Assembly (NCBI GenBank): GCA_947502595.1
Contig: CANNAM010000004.1
Coordinates: 124,001-188,000, forward strand
Source: an uncultured Marinicella sp.
Lineage (GTDB): Bacteria; Pseudomonadota; Gammaproteobacteria; Xanthomonadales; Marinicellaceae
Reading direction: 5' to 3'
Length of the DNA: 64,000 nucleotides
Shown: positions 51,014 through 60,188 of the stretch, one piece after another
Numbering within the stretch: the first letter of the stretch is position 1
Layout of the letters: each line of letters begins with the position of its first letter
The notes under the pieces: model-generated
The model's database searches: none
The model's input: the letters and a program-made list of their open reading frames with translations, nothing else
What the model was told of the DNA's origin: nothing
Position numbers and translations under genes: made by a program

Positions 51014-52453
51014 ATGAAAAAAAATAAACTAACTATGTCTATTGCCGCTGGTGTTGCTGGTGTTGCTGGATTAGCAAGTGTTGCTAATGCAGTGCATATC
51101 AACCCAGAAGGTACTGGTCAAGTATTGATTTATCCGTATTACTCGGTTCACAACACTTTACAAACGACTTACTCGATTGTAAATACTACAGCTGATTCAA
51201 AAGCTGTTAAAATCAGATTCTTGGAAGGCGAGAACTCTTTAGAGGTACTCGATTTCAACATCTACATGTCTGCATATGACGTATGGGCTGGTGTTTTAGG
51301 TAACACTGATACAGGTCCTGCACACGGTAGAAGTGACACAACATGTGCACCTTTCATCGATGCAGTTACACCTTTACGTCCGTTCTTGATTGAACAATTG
51401 GACGGTGTTGCTAGAGAAGTTGCTTTAGAGCGTGCTTTAGACGGTCACTTTGAAGTATTAGAAATGGGTACTTTGAATCCTGCTGACGCTGCTTTAGTTG
51501 ATCACGGCACAAACGGCGTTCCAGCTGACTGTCAAACTATTGCTGATCGTTGGACCAGCAGTGGTGCATGGACAACTGGTTCAATCGACCCACAATTAGA
51601 CGCTCCTACTGGCGGTTTATTCGGTGGCGCTACTATTTTAGAGCCTAGCCAAGGTGCTGCTATGAGTTACAATGCTGTTGCATTAGATGACTTCTGGGGT
51701 CCTTCTTTATTAGCTATTCATACTGATCCAGGTAGTTTATCTCCTAGCTTAGTTGATGCTGACGCTACAAGTAACAGATTCCAAGGCGCTGCTTATGACG
51801 CTTCTGGTGTTTATGTTGGTGGTGGTAACACGCTGACTTCAACATGGTTACGTGGTATTGATGCTGTTTCTGCTTTGTTCATGTCTGACAGAGTAATGAA
51901 CGAGTACGTTTATGACGAAGGTCGTAATGCCAAAACTGAGTGGGTTGTTACTTTCCCAACTAAAAACTTTTATGTAAATGGTGGCGTTACAGCTCCGTTC
52001 AGCACTCAATGGAGTCCTGCGACTAAAGCTTGTGAAGGTTACAACATGACTGTTTGGGATCGTGAAGAGTTGCCTGGTAGTGATGAGTCTTGTTACGACA
52101 TCTCTCCACAAGACCCTAACGCGCCTGGTTGTGCTCCAGTTATCTGTTATGAAGCCAACGTTGTTGAGTTCTTAAGACCTGGTGTTTCTTCTACTGGTTC
52201 TTCAGCTCTGTTAGGTTCACAAAACTTGGTTTCAGTTAGTGGTCCTTCTACAGCTGCTACTCCAAGTGGTTGGGCTCGTATGGGCTTCAACGGTATTAAC
52301 ATGCAATTAGTAAGTGATACTGGTGCTTCTTACAGAGGTTTACCTGTAACTGGTTTCATGGTACAACGTTACAGTAATGCAGCAGCAGCTGAAGGCTTAT
52401 TGGCTTCTTACGCAGCTACATTTACTCACAACACACGTATTAACTCTTTCTAA
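51014..52453 (+). CDS. Putatively highly expressed secreted protein of an uncharacterised 'GQVLIYPYY' family
   Basis: Signal peptide MKKNKLTMSIAAGVAGVAGLASVANA; VHINPEGTGQVLIYPYYSVHNTLQTTYSIVNTTADSKAVKIRFLEGENSLEVLDFNIYMSAYDVW; good RBS (ggag) before ATG 51014; followed by a strong terminator. Confidence 0.85.
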   Translation: MKKNKLTMSIAAGVAGVAGLASVANAVHINPEGTGQVLIYPYYSVHNTLQTTYSIVNTTADSKAVKIRFLEGENSLEVLDFNIYMSAYDVWAGVLGNTDTGPAHGRSDTTCAPFIDAVTPLRPFLIEQLDGVAREVALERALDGHFEVLEMGTLNPADAALVDHGTNGVPADCQTIADRWTSSGAWTTGSIDPQLDAPTGGLFGGATILEPSQGAAMSYNAVALDDFWGPSLLAIHTDPGSLSPSLVDADATSNRFQGAAYDASGVYVGGGNTLTSTWLRGIDAVSALFMSDRVMNEYVYDEGRNAKTEWVVTFPTKNFYVNGGVTAPFSTQWSPATKACEGYNMTVWDREELPGSDESCYDISPQDPNAPGCAPVICYEANVVEFLRPGVSSTGSSALLGSQNLVSVSGPSTAATPSGWARMGFNGINMQLVSDTGASYRGLPVTGFMVQRYSNAAAAEGLLASYAATFTHNTRINSF

Positions 52454-52477
52454 GGAATTAATACAATTCCGTTGTTT

Positions 52478-52510
52478 AAAGGACAATTTATTTAAATTGT
52501 CCTTTTTTTT
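52478..52510 (+). terminator. Rho-independent terminator after the 51 kb secreted protein gene
   Basis: aaaggacaattta-tttaaattgtcctttttttt: long near-perfect stem followed by T tract. Confidence 0.9.
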
Positions 52511-52569
52511 CGCAAAAATTAACACTTCCTTTGATATACTTCAAACTTTATAGACCATGCAGAAATGAG

Positions 52570-53835
52570 ATGAAAATTAAAACTATACTATTGATTGGAT
52601 TATCTACTGTTGCTTATGCAGAGAATAAGGTAATCATCCAAAACTCAGAAGTCACTGGATGGAATGGCCAGCCAGATGTCGAAGTAAATTTGGATCCCAA
52701 TTCACCACCAATGATTTCAAACAGTGATGGTAATATTTATGTGGTACCAAATGAAATTTTCACGGTGAATCAAACTGAAATTAAGCCACCTGTTATTTCA
52801 ATGTTTATCACAGGAAATGGCACCAGTGTTGCCAATATTTCTGGCAGGGTATCAAATTCACCCACTTCTTGCCAGCGTGTCACTACCAACTGGACACCTA
52901 TTTTTTCAGGAACAGATTATATTTTTAATGAAACTGTTTCAATCCCAAACACAGAACTTAACTATACATTTTCTATGAGCTGTACAAACAGCTTAAACCA
53001 AACAGATAATGCCTCTGTTACATACTATGGAACCAGTTCGGGTTCGCAAACTGGAGGTGATGTTTCAATAACAAACTTCAATGTCCAGTACTTGTCTACC
53101 AACCAATACAGAGTCAGCTATACAGCCAATAATGCCACATCATGTAAAGGCTTAAGTAGTACCAACGATGGCTGGAGAAATAACACCAATAATCCTGCCA
53201 CAGTTAATATCACTTCATCTGCAAGTTGGGGACTGGAATGTGAAGGCCAAAATGGCCCAGTTTCAATCAATGCCAACTTTAACAGCACACAATATGATGT
53301 TACTTATCAAACCCAAGGTCCTGCCAATTGTGCAAGTGTACAAACACCACCAGGCTATACCCGGGAAAACTACGTATTCGGCAGTACAATATTTGATACC
53401 AGTTCTTCATTCCCTGCAAGTGCTGGAAAGCAAGCCTTGCTAAATGTTGTTTTAGGCACTTACGCTACCATTGAATTTACTTACAACCGATCATCTTACG
53501 ATCCTGAAGGTGATATTACATGGTCTTCTTTACAGCCATCATTAGAGCCAGATGTAGGTTTACCTGATAAAACCAGAATGACAGTAACCGAATGTCCTGG
53601 TGACTTGATGTTAAATAGTTCTACTGTAAATGCACATTGTGCAGCCAATATTTTTGATGGTACAGGCGATGTCAGAATGACTCATTTAACTGGCTTGTCA
53701 AGGTGTCAACTTGTTGAAGGACAAAAATATTACCTCAATATCATACAAACCCATGATCCAGGTAATGTCCAAGACAGTTGTGCTACTATTCGAGCAGGTG
53801 GTTGTGGGCCTTTATTAAGAACCAGACATAACTAA
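52570..53835 (+). CDS. Secreted Asn/Ser/Thr-rich protein of unknown function
   Basis: Signal peptide MKIKTILLIGLSTVAYA at the ATG at 52570; repeated short beta-type segments with paired Cys (PTSCQRVTTNW, ATSCKGLSSTNDGW). Confidence 0.75.
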   Translation: MKIKTILLIGLSTVAYAENKVIIQNSEVTGWNGQPDVEVNLDPNSPPMISNSDGNIYVVPNEIFTVNQTEIKPPVISMFITGNGTSVANISGRVSNSPTSCQRVTTNWTPIFSGTDYIFNETVSIPNTELNYTFSMSCTNSLNQTDNASVTYYGTSSGSQTGGDVSITNFNVQYLSTNQYRVSYTANNATSCKGLSSTNDGWRNNTNNPATVNITSSASWGLECEGQNGPVSINANFNSTQYDVTYQTQGPANCASVQTPPGYTRENYVFGSTIFDTSSSFPASAGKQALLNVVLGTYATIEFTYNRSSYDPEGDITWSSLQPSLEPDVGLPDKTRMTVTECPGDLMLNSSTVNAHCAANIFDGTGDVRMTHLTGLSRCQLVEGQKYYLNIIQTHDPGNVQDSCATIRAGGCGPLLRTRHN

Positions 53836-53838
53836 AAC

Positions 53839-54774
53839 ATGAATACATTACTATTTATTCTATTGACTGTAATAAGCGCCGAAGAGGCGCTTATTACATC
53901 TGGTGAGCATAATATTTCAATTACTGATATGCATGTTTCACTTTATGATTTAGAAACTGAGCAAAGAGAGAAAGCATTCAAAGATGTAAAATACCTTGAT
54001 GTTATACTTAGGAAGCTGTTGAACTACGAATATGCATATGACTATGTTTTGCAAGAAGGTTTAAACAAATCAGAAGATTTTGTGGAAGCAGAAAATCTGG
54101 TATCTGAGTTTGTAGCAACCATGGATTATCCTGATTACATCAAATTATTAGGCATGGATGAAAAACTATTTAAAGCAAGTTACTATGACCATCGAATTAG
54201 AAAAGAATACTTTTTCCTATTAGAGGAACATTTCAAGAAAACCTTAGATTATGCCGCAATTGATAAATACATTGAGGAAGTTTACAGCACGATAAAGCCC
54301 AGTCAAGATGATTTGAAAATTGTATACGCACAAGTTGTAGAGTTACCCAAAGACCATTACAGTCAAACACAAATCATTGATTCATTAAAAATTCAACTTA
54401 ATGATGATCAAGTTGATTTGCTGCTACCAAACTTGCAGCAAGGTGATACTGCTCTTAATAGCAATGAAGTTAAGTTAGCAAAAGACAGTAAATTCAATTT
54501 GCCTTTCACCAATGATATATACAACTATGAAAACAGTGGGGTTATACCTAAAATTTTTGAATTTGAGGGTAATTATTATGTTGCAAGAATCAACAAAATT
54601 GACACCTCGGGTTTAGAGCATTATTACCAATACAAGGAAAGGGTGCTATTTGATTTGGTTGATGAGCAAATAAAAAAGCGTATGCAAAATGTAATCAATA
54701 CCTATTCACAATCTGAAACAAAAGTGAATGGTGAGGCAATTGAAAAGCTGTTAGAAAGTTACGCAAACTTATGA
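53839..54774 (+). CDS. SurA/parvulin-like periplasmic protein (degenerate PPIase)
   Basis: Signal-peptide-like N-terminus; SurA-type helical region; NLQQGDTALNSNEVKLAKDSKFNLPFTNDIYNYENSGVIPKIFEFEGNYYVARINKI resembles a parvulin-like fold; C-terminal helix. Confidence 0.45.
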   Translation: MNTLLFILLTVISAEEALITSGEHNISITDMHVSLYDLETEQREKAFKDVKYLDVILRKLLNYEYAYDYVLQEGLNKSEDFVEAENLVSEFVATMDYPDYIKLLGMDEKLFKASYYDHRIRKEYFFLLEEHFKKTLDYAAIDKYIEEVYSTIKPSQDDLKIVYAQVVELPKDHYSQTQIIDSLKIQLNDDQVDLLLPNLQQGDTALNSNEVKLAKDSKFNLPFTNDIYNYENSGVIPKIFEFEGNYYVARINKIDTSGLEHYYQYKERVLFDLVDEQIKKRMQNVINTYSQSETKVNGEAIEKLLESYANL

Positions 54775-54781
54775 CCGCCTG

Positions 54782-55537
54782 ATGTTTGCTTTCTTTTTAA
54801 AGAAAGAGTTATCTGATCGGTATTTAGGTAACTCTTCGGCTTTAATCTGGGTTATTTTGCAGCCAGTAGCAACGTTATTGACCTACTATATGGTGTTTGG
54901 GTTAATATTTGATGCGAGAATTGAAGGTATACCTGAAAATGCCTTCATCACTTATTTGGCTATTGGTCTTTGGCCTTGGATGGCTTTTTCTGAATCAGTA
55001 CTCAGCTCAATTGATACCATAATATCTAGAAAAGATTTACTGGGCAAAGTGAAAATAGATTTGCGACAAATAGTAGTTTCAGGGACAACAGCTACTTTTA
55101 TCCTACATGGCATAGGTTATGTGGTGATATTACTGCTGTTGATTTTGTTTAATCGACTTGAAATCACTTATCATCTATTGCTGTTAATTTTACCACTGGT
55201 TATTTTATATGTAATGGCAGTTGCCCTGAGTTTGTTCCTATCAGCACTGCAAGTGTTTTACCGTGATGCCAAGCAGATCATAAGCTCAATTATGCCCTTG
55301 GTATTTTTCTGTACACCAATTATTTATTCATTTTCCTTGATACCAGAACGTATACAAAGCTATTTTTTAATTAATCCTTTGGTGCCAATTATAGAGTTCA
55401 TTCATCATGTTGCTTTTAATGTAAAAGCGATTGCTTGGACACAACTGTCGGTAATCTTTCTGGTTAGTTTGGCCCTGCTATATTTGTCAAATATGTTTTT
55501 TAACAAGTTAGCCCCACGGTTTGATGATTTTGTCTGA
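54782..55537 (+). CDS. Polysaccharide ABC transporter permease (Wzm-type)
   Basis: KKELSDRYLGNSSALIWVILQPVATLLTYYMVFGLIF, ITYLAIGLWPWMAFSESV, YRDAKQIISSIMPLVFFCTPIIYS. Confidence 0.92.
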   Translation: MFAFFLKKELSDRYLGNSSALIWVILQPVATLLTYYMVFGLIFDARIEGIPENAFITYLAIGLWPWMAFSESVLSSIDTIISRKDLLGKVKIDLRQIVVSGTTATFILHGIGYVVILLLLILFNRLEITYHLLLLILPLVILYVMAVALSLFLSALQVFYRDAKQIISSIMPLVFFCTPIIYSFSLIPERIQSYFLINPLVPIIEFIHHVAFNVKAIAWTQLSVIFLVSLALLYLSNMFFNKLAPRFDDFV

Positions 55538-56700
55538 TGGCAATAATTGAAATATCAAATTTAAGCAAATACTATCCACATGTGGCTAATAACCGCCAAC
55601 GCGTCAGAGGCATGGTTGATATCCTGCTTAATCACAGCCGCGAGGGTGGAGCGCGGATTTTGCATGACCTTTCTTTTACCGTCAAAAAAGGTGAATCGCT
55701 GGCCATAGTTGGGCGCAATGGTGCAGGCAAAAGTACTTTACTAAAAATACTTTCTGGCGTGATTCAGCCCACTTCAGGCACGGTAAAGGTCCATGGCACC
55801 ATCGGTGCTTTACTAGAGCTTGGTTCAGGTTTTGATCCGGAATATACAGGCCTAGACAATTTAAAAATGTCTGCAGCACTCAATGGAATCAAAGGCAAGC
55901 AAGCAGCAATTAAAATTCAGCGCATGATTGAGTTTGCAGATATCGGTGAATACATACATGAGCCAGTAAAAACGTATTCCTCGGGCATGGTCGTGCGGTT
56001 AGGGTTTTCTGTTATTACTGAAACAAAACCAGATTTGTTGATTACCGACGAAGTTTTGGCTGTTGGTGATGAAAGTTTCCAACTCAAATGTTTAAAATGG
56101 ATTGATGAGTATTTACACAGTGGCGGCACCTTGCTATTGGTGTCGCACAGTATTTACCATGTTCAAAAAATCTGTCAAAAAGCCATTTGGATTGATGCAG
56201 GTGAAATAAAGTTATCAGGTAATTCTTTTGAGGTGTCTCAAGCTTATCAGCACGAAATGTTGAGCCAACTGCCAAAGATAACCAATGAGTCGAATGAACA
56301 GCCTTTACAAATTAAATCGATAGAGTTCAAAGCTGCAAGCGGCAAGCTCACTCAGACCTTCGATTTGCATGCTGATATACATATAAAGGTCACACAACAA
56401 GCGCCGAATGGTGAGGTGCCGGGTTTGTGTATGGGAATTGTTGGGTATGATAATCAAGCCATCTACGGCACATTTTCAGACATAGAGAAAATTGTACCAA
56501 AAGTAATTGGTGATCAGTTGTTTGAATACAATTTAACAATTAAATCCTCGCCTTTATTGCCAGGTAAGTACCACTTTAAATTTCACACCATGACTCCTGA
56601 CCAAATTCAAATGGTAGATACGGTAGCAAAAGAAATCACCATAGTAGGTCAAACCAGAGAATTGGGTGTATGCCACATTGATGTGGACTGGACTGATTAA
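55537..56700 (+). CDS. Polysaccharide ABC transporter ATP-binding protein (Wzt-type) with C-terminal substrate-recognition-like domain
   Basis: VGRNGAGKSTLLKILSGVIQPTSGTVKVHGTIGALLELGSGFDPEYTGLDNL; ~140-aa C-terminal domain after the NBD. Confidence 0.93.
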   Translation: MAIIEISNLSKYYPHVANNRQRVRGMVDILLNHSREGGARILHDLSFTVKKGESLAIVGRNGAGKSTLLKILSGVIQPTSGTVKVHGTIGALLELGSGFDPEYTGLDNLKMSAALNGIKGKQAAIKIQRMIEFADIGEYIHEPVKTYSSGMVVRLGFSVITETKPDLLITDEVLAVGDESFQLKCLKWIDEYLHSGGTLLLVSHSIYHVQKICQKAIWIDAGEIKLSGNSFEVSQAYQHEMLSQLPKITNESNEQPLQIKSIEFKAASGKLTQTFDLHADIHIKVTQQAPNGEVPGLCMGIVGYDNQAIYGTFSDIEKIVPKVIGDQLFEYNLTIKSSPLLPGKYHFKFHTMTPDQIQMVDTVAKEITIVGQTRELGVCHIDVDWTD

Positions 56701-57501
56701 ATGTCAATTCAAATCGTGGTGCCCATCTATAACGCTTATGCTGCAGTTAAAGCTTGCTTAGCAGCCTTACAGCGATACAGTTATGCTGCTGATGTTTTGC
56801 TGATAAACGATGCCTCTACAGACGACCGTATCAGCACATTGCTTGAACAACAACCTAAGGCTTGGCAGATTATCCATAACCCAAAAAACTTAGGTTTTGT
56901 GCAAACAGCGAATAAAGGGCTTCAAGCACATGCTGGGCACAGTATTTTACTGAATTCGGACACCTTAGTAAGCGCACGGTGGTTGATGGGTTTCGAACAA
57001 GCAATCGAGAAAATACAGGATTTAGGTACAGCCACACCATGGTCCAACAATGCAGAAATATGTTCTTTACCCAACACTCTGGTTGCCAATGAAATACCTA
57101 AAAACATTGATGAGGTAGGTTTGCAGTTGTATAAGAACCACGTGCCAACTTGGCCTGAAATACCGACAGCTGTTGGCTTCTGTATGCTCATTACTGCCCA
57201 AGCAAAGCGGCATGTGGGCTATTTTGATGAAATTACTTTTGGCAAAGGTTACGGTGAAGAGAATGACTATTCGTTAAGAGTTGCTGACAATGGTTTGAAA
57301 AATATATTGATTGATAACAGCTATGTTGCACATGTAGGTAATCAGTCATTCAAAGAAATCATGCTCCAGCCGAATGCACAAACCATGCAACGATTACTGA
57401 CTAAGCACCCAGATTACCTTCAGCTCATTGAGAAATACATCAAAAGCAATCCTTTGTCTTCATTAAGACAATCAATCATTGCTAAAATAGATGCTTTTTA
57501 A
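56701..57501 (+). CDS. Family 2 glycosyltransferase
   Basis: IQIVVPIYNAYAAVKACLAAL, LLINDASTDDR, NPKNLGFVQTANKGLQ, LLNSDTLV, GYGEENDYSLRV. Confidence 0.92.
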   Translation: MSIQIVVPIYNAYAAVKACLAALQRYSYAADVLLINDASTDDRISTLLEQQPKAWQIIHNPKNLGFVQTANKGLQAHAGHSILLNSDTLVSARWLMGFEQAIEKIQDLGTATPWSNNAEICSLPNTLVANEIPKNIDEVGLQLYKNHVPTWPEIPTAVGFCMLITAQAKRHVGYFDEITFGKGYGEENDYSLRVADNGLKNILIDNSYVAHVGNQSFKEIMLQPNAQTMQRLLTKHPDYLQLIEKYIKSNPLSSLRQSIIAKIDAF

Positions 57502-57513
57502 TCGACCAGCAAC

Positions 57514-58386
57514 ATGTCCGAAGAACAATTAACATTTACCGGTGAACGATTTCTGCCGGATTGCGAACGCGAGATTTGGTATGAGCACTTCCATCGATAT
57601 GCCATGATAACTTCAATAGTCTCAGGTAAAGTTGTGTTGGATGCGGCGTGTGGGGAAGGGTATGGCAGTGATTTATTGGCTCGGTATGCGGCTCAAGTTA
57701 CAGGCATCGATATTTCTGCAGAAGCAATTAAACATGCCAATACCACTTACCATAGAGCCAATTTAAGTTACCAGCAATCGGATGTGTTGAGTTCTGAGTT
57801 GCCAACCAACAGCTTTGATGTGGTGGTTTCATTTGAAACTTTAGAGCATTTGGCTGAGCATGAACAATTGCTGAAAAATTTTAAGCGGGTGCTGAAACCA
57901 GGTGGGTTGTTGGTTATATCCAGTCCGGATAAATCTGAGTACTCAGACAAGACTGGTTTTAATAACGAATACCACGTCAAGGAACTGTACCGACATGAAC
58001 TTGAAGAGCTGTTGCAAGCCCATTTTAAATACAGCAAGTGGTTCGGTCAAAAGTTAATGTTTAACTCAACCATTTGGGCGCTGGAACAACCGTTGAAGTC
58101 GTGCCAGTTTGATTGCATTGATGAACAAGGTCAGGTATTGAATCAACCGCCTTTCACCCCAATGTACTATGTGGTTATGGCTTCAGATGAGCCAATTAAT
58201 AATGACTTGTGTGTGGATTACTATACTTTTACAGAGCAGGCAGAAACTGTATACGGTCACTATAATGCAGTAATCAGAGCGCACATAGAATATGAAAATA
58301 AATACCATGAGCTGAAAAAAACTCATGAAAATTGGTTAAAGCACCCCGTCATAGGTCGCTTTATTAAATGGTTTAATAAGGATTGA
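57514..58386 (+). CDS. Class I SAM-dependent methyltransferase (O-antigen-cluster type)
   Basis: LTFTGERFLPDCEREIWYEHFHRYAMI, VVLDAACGEGYGSDLLARYAAQVTGIDIS, SFDVVVSFETLEHL. Confidence 0.9.
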   Translation: MSEEQLTFTGERFLPDCEREIWYEHFHRYAMITSIVSGKVVLDAACGEGYGSDLLARYAAQVTGIDISAEAIKHANTTYHRANLSYQQSDVLSSELPTNSFDVVVSFETLEHLAEHEQLLKNFKRVLKPGGLLVISSPDKSEYSDKTGFNNEYHVKELYRHELEELLQAHFKYSKWFGQKLMFNSTIWALEQPLKSCQFDCIDEQGQVLNQPPFTPMYYVVMASDEPINNDLCVDYYTFTEQAETVYGHYNAVIRAHIEYENKYHELKKTHENWLKHPVIGRFIKWFNKD

Positions 58387-58388
58387 AC

Positions 58389-60185
58389 ATGGAATTTGAA
58401 TTTAATTTTGGTGAACACAATATACAAAAAGCCAAACCACACGACCCTAATTTGTATGCTTCCGTTGCTGGCACAGCATTACAGCTAGGTAAAGATGAAC
58501 TGGTTTTTTTAGATCGCAAGAACACCAATCACATCATGACCTTGCAGGTTTTGCAGGCGATGAGCTTAACGCAACAGTTCAAACCCATGGATGAGCATGT
58601 GGCGACCATCGCAGAAAATATACCAGAGTTAAGCGGCCAGCATGAAGCCATAGAAACAGTGTTGGGGTTTCTGAAATCTAAAGGTTTACTGGTCAGTGAT
58701 CAGCAATGGTTGACTGAGTTAAAAAATCAACAAAAAGTCAACGTCAATAAATATGCTGGCATGGTGGTGCGCACATGTAACCGCCCTGAACATTTACAGC
58801 GATTGATCCAATCGTTTGAAAATTACCAAGCTGAACACGGTACACAGGACATGGTATTGGTTTTTGATGATTCTAACGATGCGAAAATCGAAGAACAAAA
58901 TCAAAAAATCTGTCAATCTGCAAAAGTAAGTGTTAAATACCATGGCCGATCTTGGCAAAACCAATTCATTGGTATGTTGAAAGAAAATTTTCCAGAGCAC
59001 AGCAAACAAATAGATTGGTTGTTAAAAGCGCGACCAGGTTTTACAGGTGGTCGGGTATGGAACTTGGCTTTACTTGCATTGGTGGGTAAAAAGTTCAGCT
59101 TTTATGATGATGACTATTTAATCCAGCCAAGACGAACCATTGAAAGCAATGAAAAACAAATTAACTTGGCTGAAAATGCAGAGCTTGATGTCGGTTTTGG
59201 TCTAAACATCAGAGACATCAAATCCAAAAGCACATCCGTAGCTTCTGATTCACTGGGTGCGATGGTTGATGCGTGTGGTCAAAACTTTGGTCAGTGGCTG
59301 TTGAGTCAAATAGATATAGAAACCTCATCTTTGTATGGTTTGAGGTTAACTGATTTAGAACGATTTGCCTCAGATTCAGTCATAAAATCAACTGGCAATG
59401 GTACTTGGGGAAGTCCCAGGGCTGAAAGTAATTACTGGTTGTATTTACTCAAGGGTGAGCAACGTGAAGCCTTTTGGCAAGACCGTGAAACTTATTTAGA
59501 TAATATTGAAGCTTCACACTTGTTGCATTATTCGCCTAATTATCAAGCACTGGCGACTGCTAATTTTGCACCATCTACCATTGATTGCAGCAGCTTTACG
59601 CCATTTTCAATGCCAATCAATAAAAATGAGGACCATTTTTTTAATTGCATGATGACTGGGTGTTACCCCAATCAGGTGGCCTTGCATTTTCCAACCATGA
59701 TGGGACACATACAAACCAGTAAAAGAAACAGAAGTAATTTTAACCACATTGCCAGAAAGCCGAATTTCAATAACTTTGTAGGTGACTTTATTCTGTCCAA
59801 GGGACCATTGGTGGAAACCATAGATCCAGTCACAAGGTTTCAAAATTTAGCCGCAATATTAGAGGATTTACGGACGTGTAAGGATGAGGTTATCATTAAT
59901 AAACTCAAAGAATACATGACCAAAACCAGAAGTGATTTGGTGTTCTCTTTACAAAATATCCTGGATGAAGTGCCTGATGCGCCAATTTATTGGCAGGCCG
60001 ATATAAGAGAAATTATTCAAGCCAATGGTAAGGCTGTTAAGTCTTCTCAAGCGCCTGTTCTGACCGACTGGAATGAAGGCTTGGATATGGCTGCATGTGT
60101 TGAGCAGGCCCGAAATGATTTAAATGAAGTGGTGCAAGCGATGGAAGTGTGGCCTAAGTTGTGGGCATTTTGTCAGGGCCAGTAA
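58389..60185 (+). CDS. 599-aa GT-A glycosyltransferase-like protein with possible PqqD/RRE-like N-terminal domain
   Basis: N-terminus NLYASVAGTALQLGKDELVFLDRKNTNHIMTLQVLQAM...VLGFLKSKGLLVSD has PqqD-like spacing; then GT-like MVVRTCNRPEHLQRLIQSFENY...LVFDDSND, FSFYDDDYLIQPRRT, NKNEDHFFNCMM. Confidence 0.6.
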   Translation: MEFEFNFGEHNIQKAKPHDPNLYASVAGTALQLGKDELVFLDRKNTNHIMTLQVLQAMSLTQQFKPMDEHVATIAENIPELSGQHEAIETVLGFLKSKGLLVSDQQWLTELKNQQKVNVNKYAGMVVRTCNRPEHLQRLIQSFENYQAEHGTQDMVLVFDDSNDAKIEEQNQKICQSAKVSVKYHGRSWQNQFIGMLKENFPEHSKQIDWLLKARPGFTGGRVWNLALLALVGKKFSFYDDDYLIQPRRTIESNEKQINLAENAELDVGFGLNIRDIKSKSTSVASDSLGAMVDACGQNFGQWLLSQIDIETSSLYGLRLTDLERFASDSVIKSTGNGTWGSPRAESNYWLYLLKGEQREAFWQDRETYLDNIEASHLLHYSPNYQALATANFAPSTIDCSSFTPFSMPINKNEDHFFNCMMTGCYPNQVALHFPTMMGHIQTSKRNRSNFNHIARKPNFNNFVGDFILSKGPLVETIDPVTRFQNLAAILEDLRTCKDEVIINKLKEYMTKTRSDLVFSLQNILDEVPDAPIYWQADIREIIQANGKAVKSSQAPVLTDWNEGLDMAACVEQARNDLNEVVQAMEVWPKLWAFCQGQ

Positions 60186-60188
60186 ATA

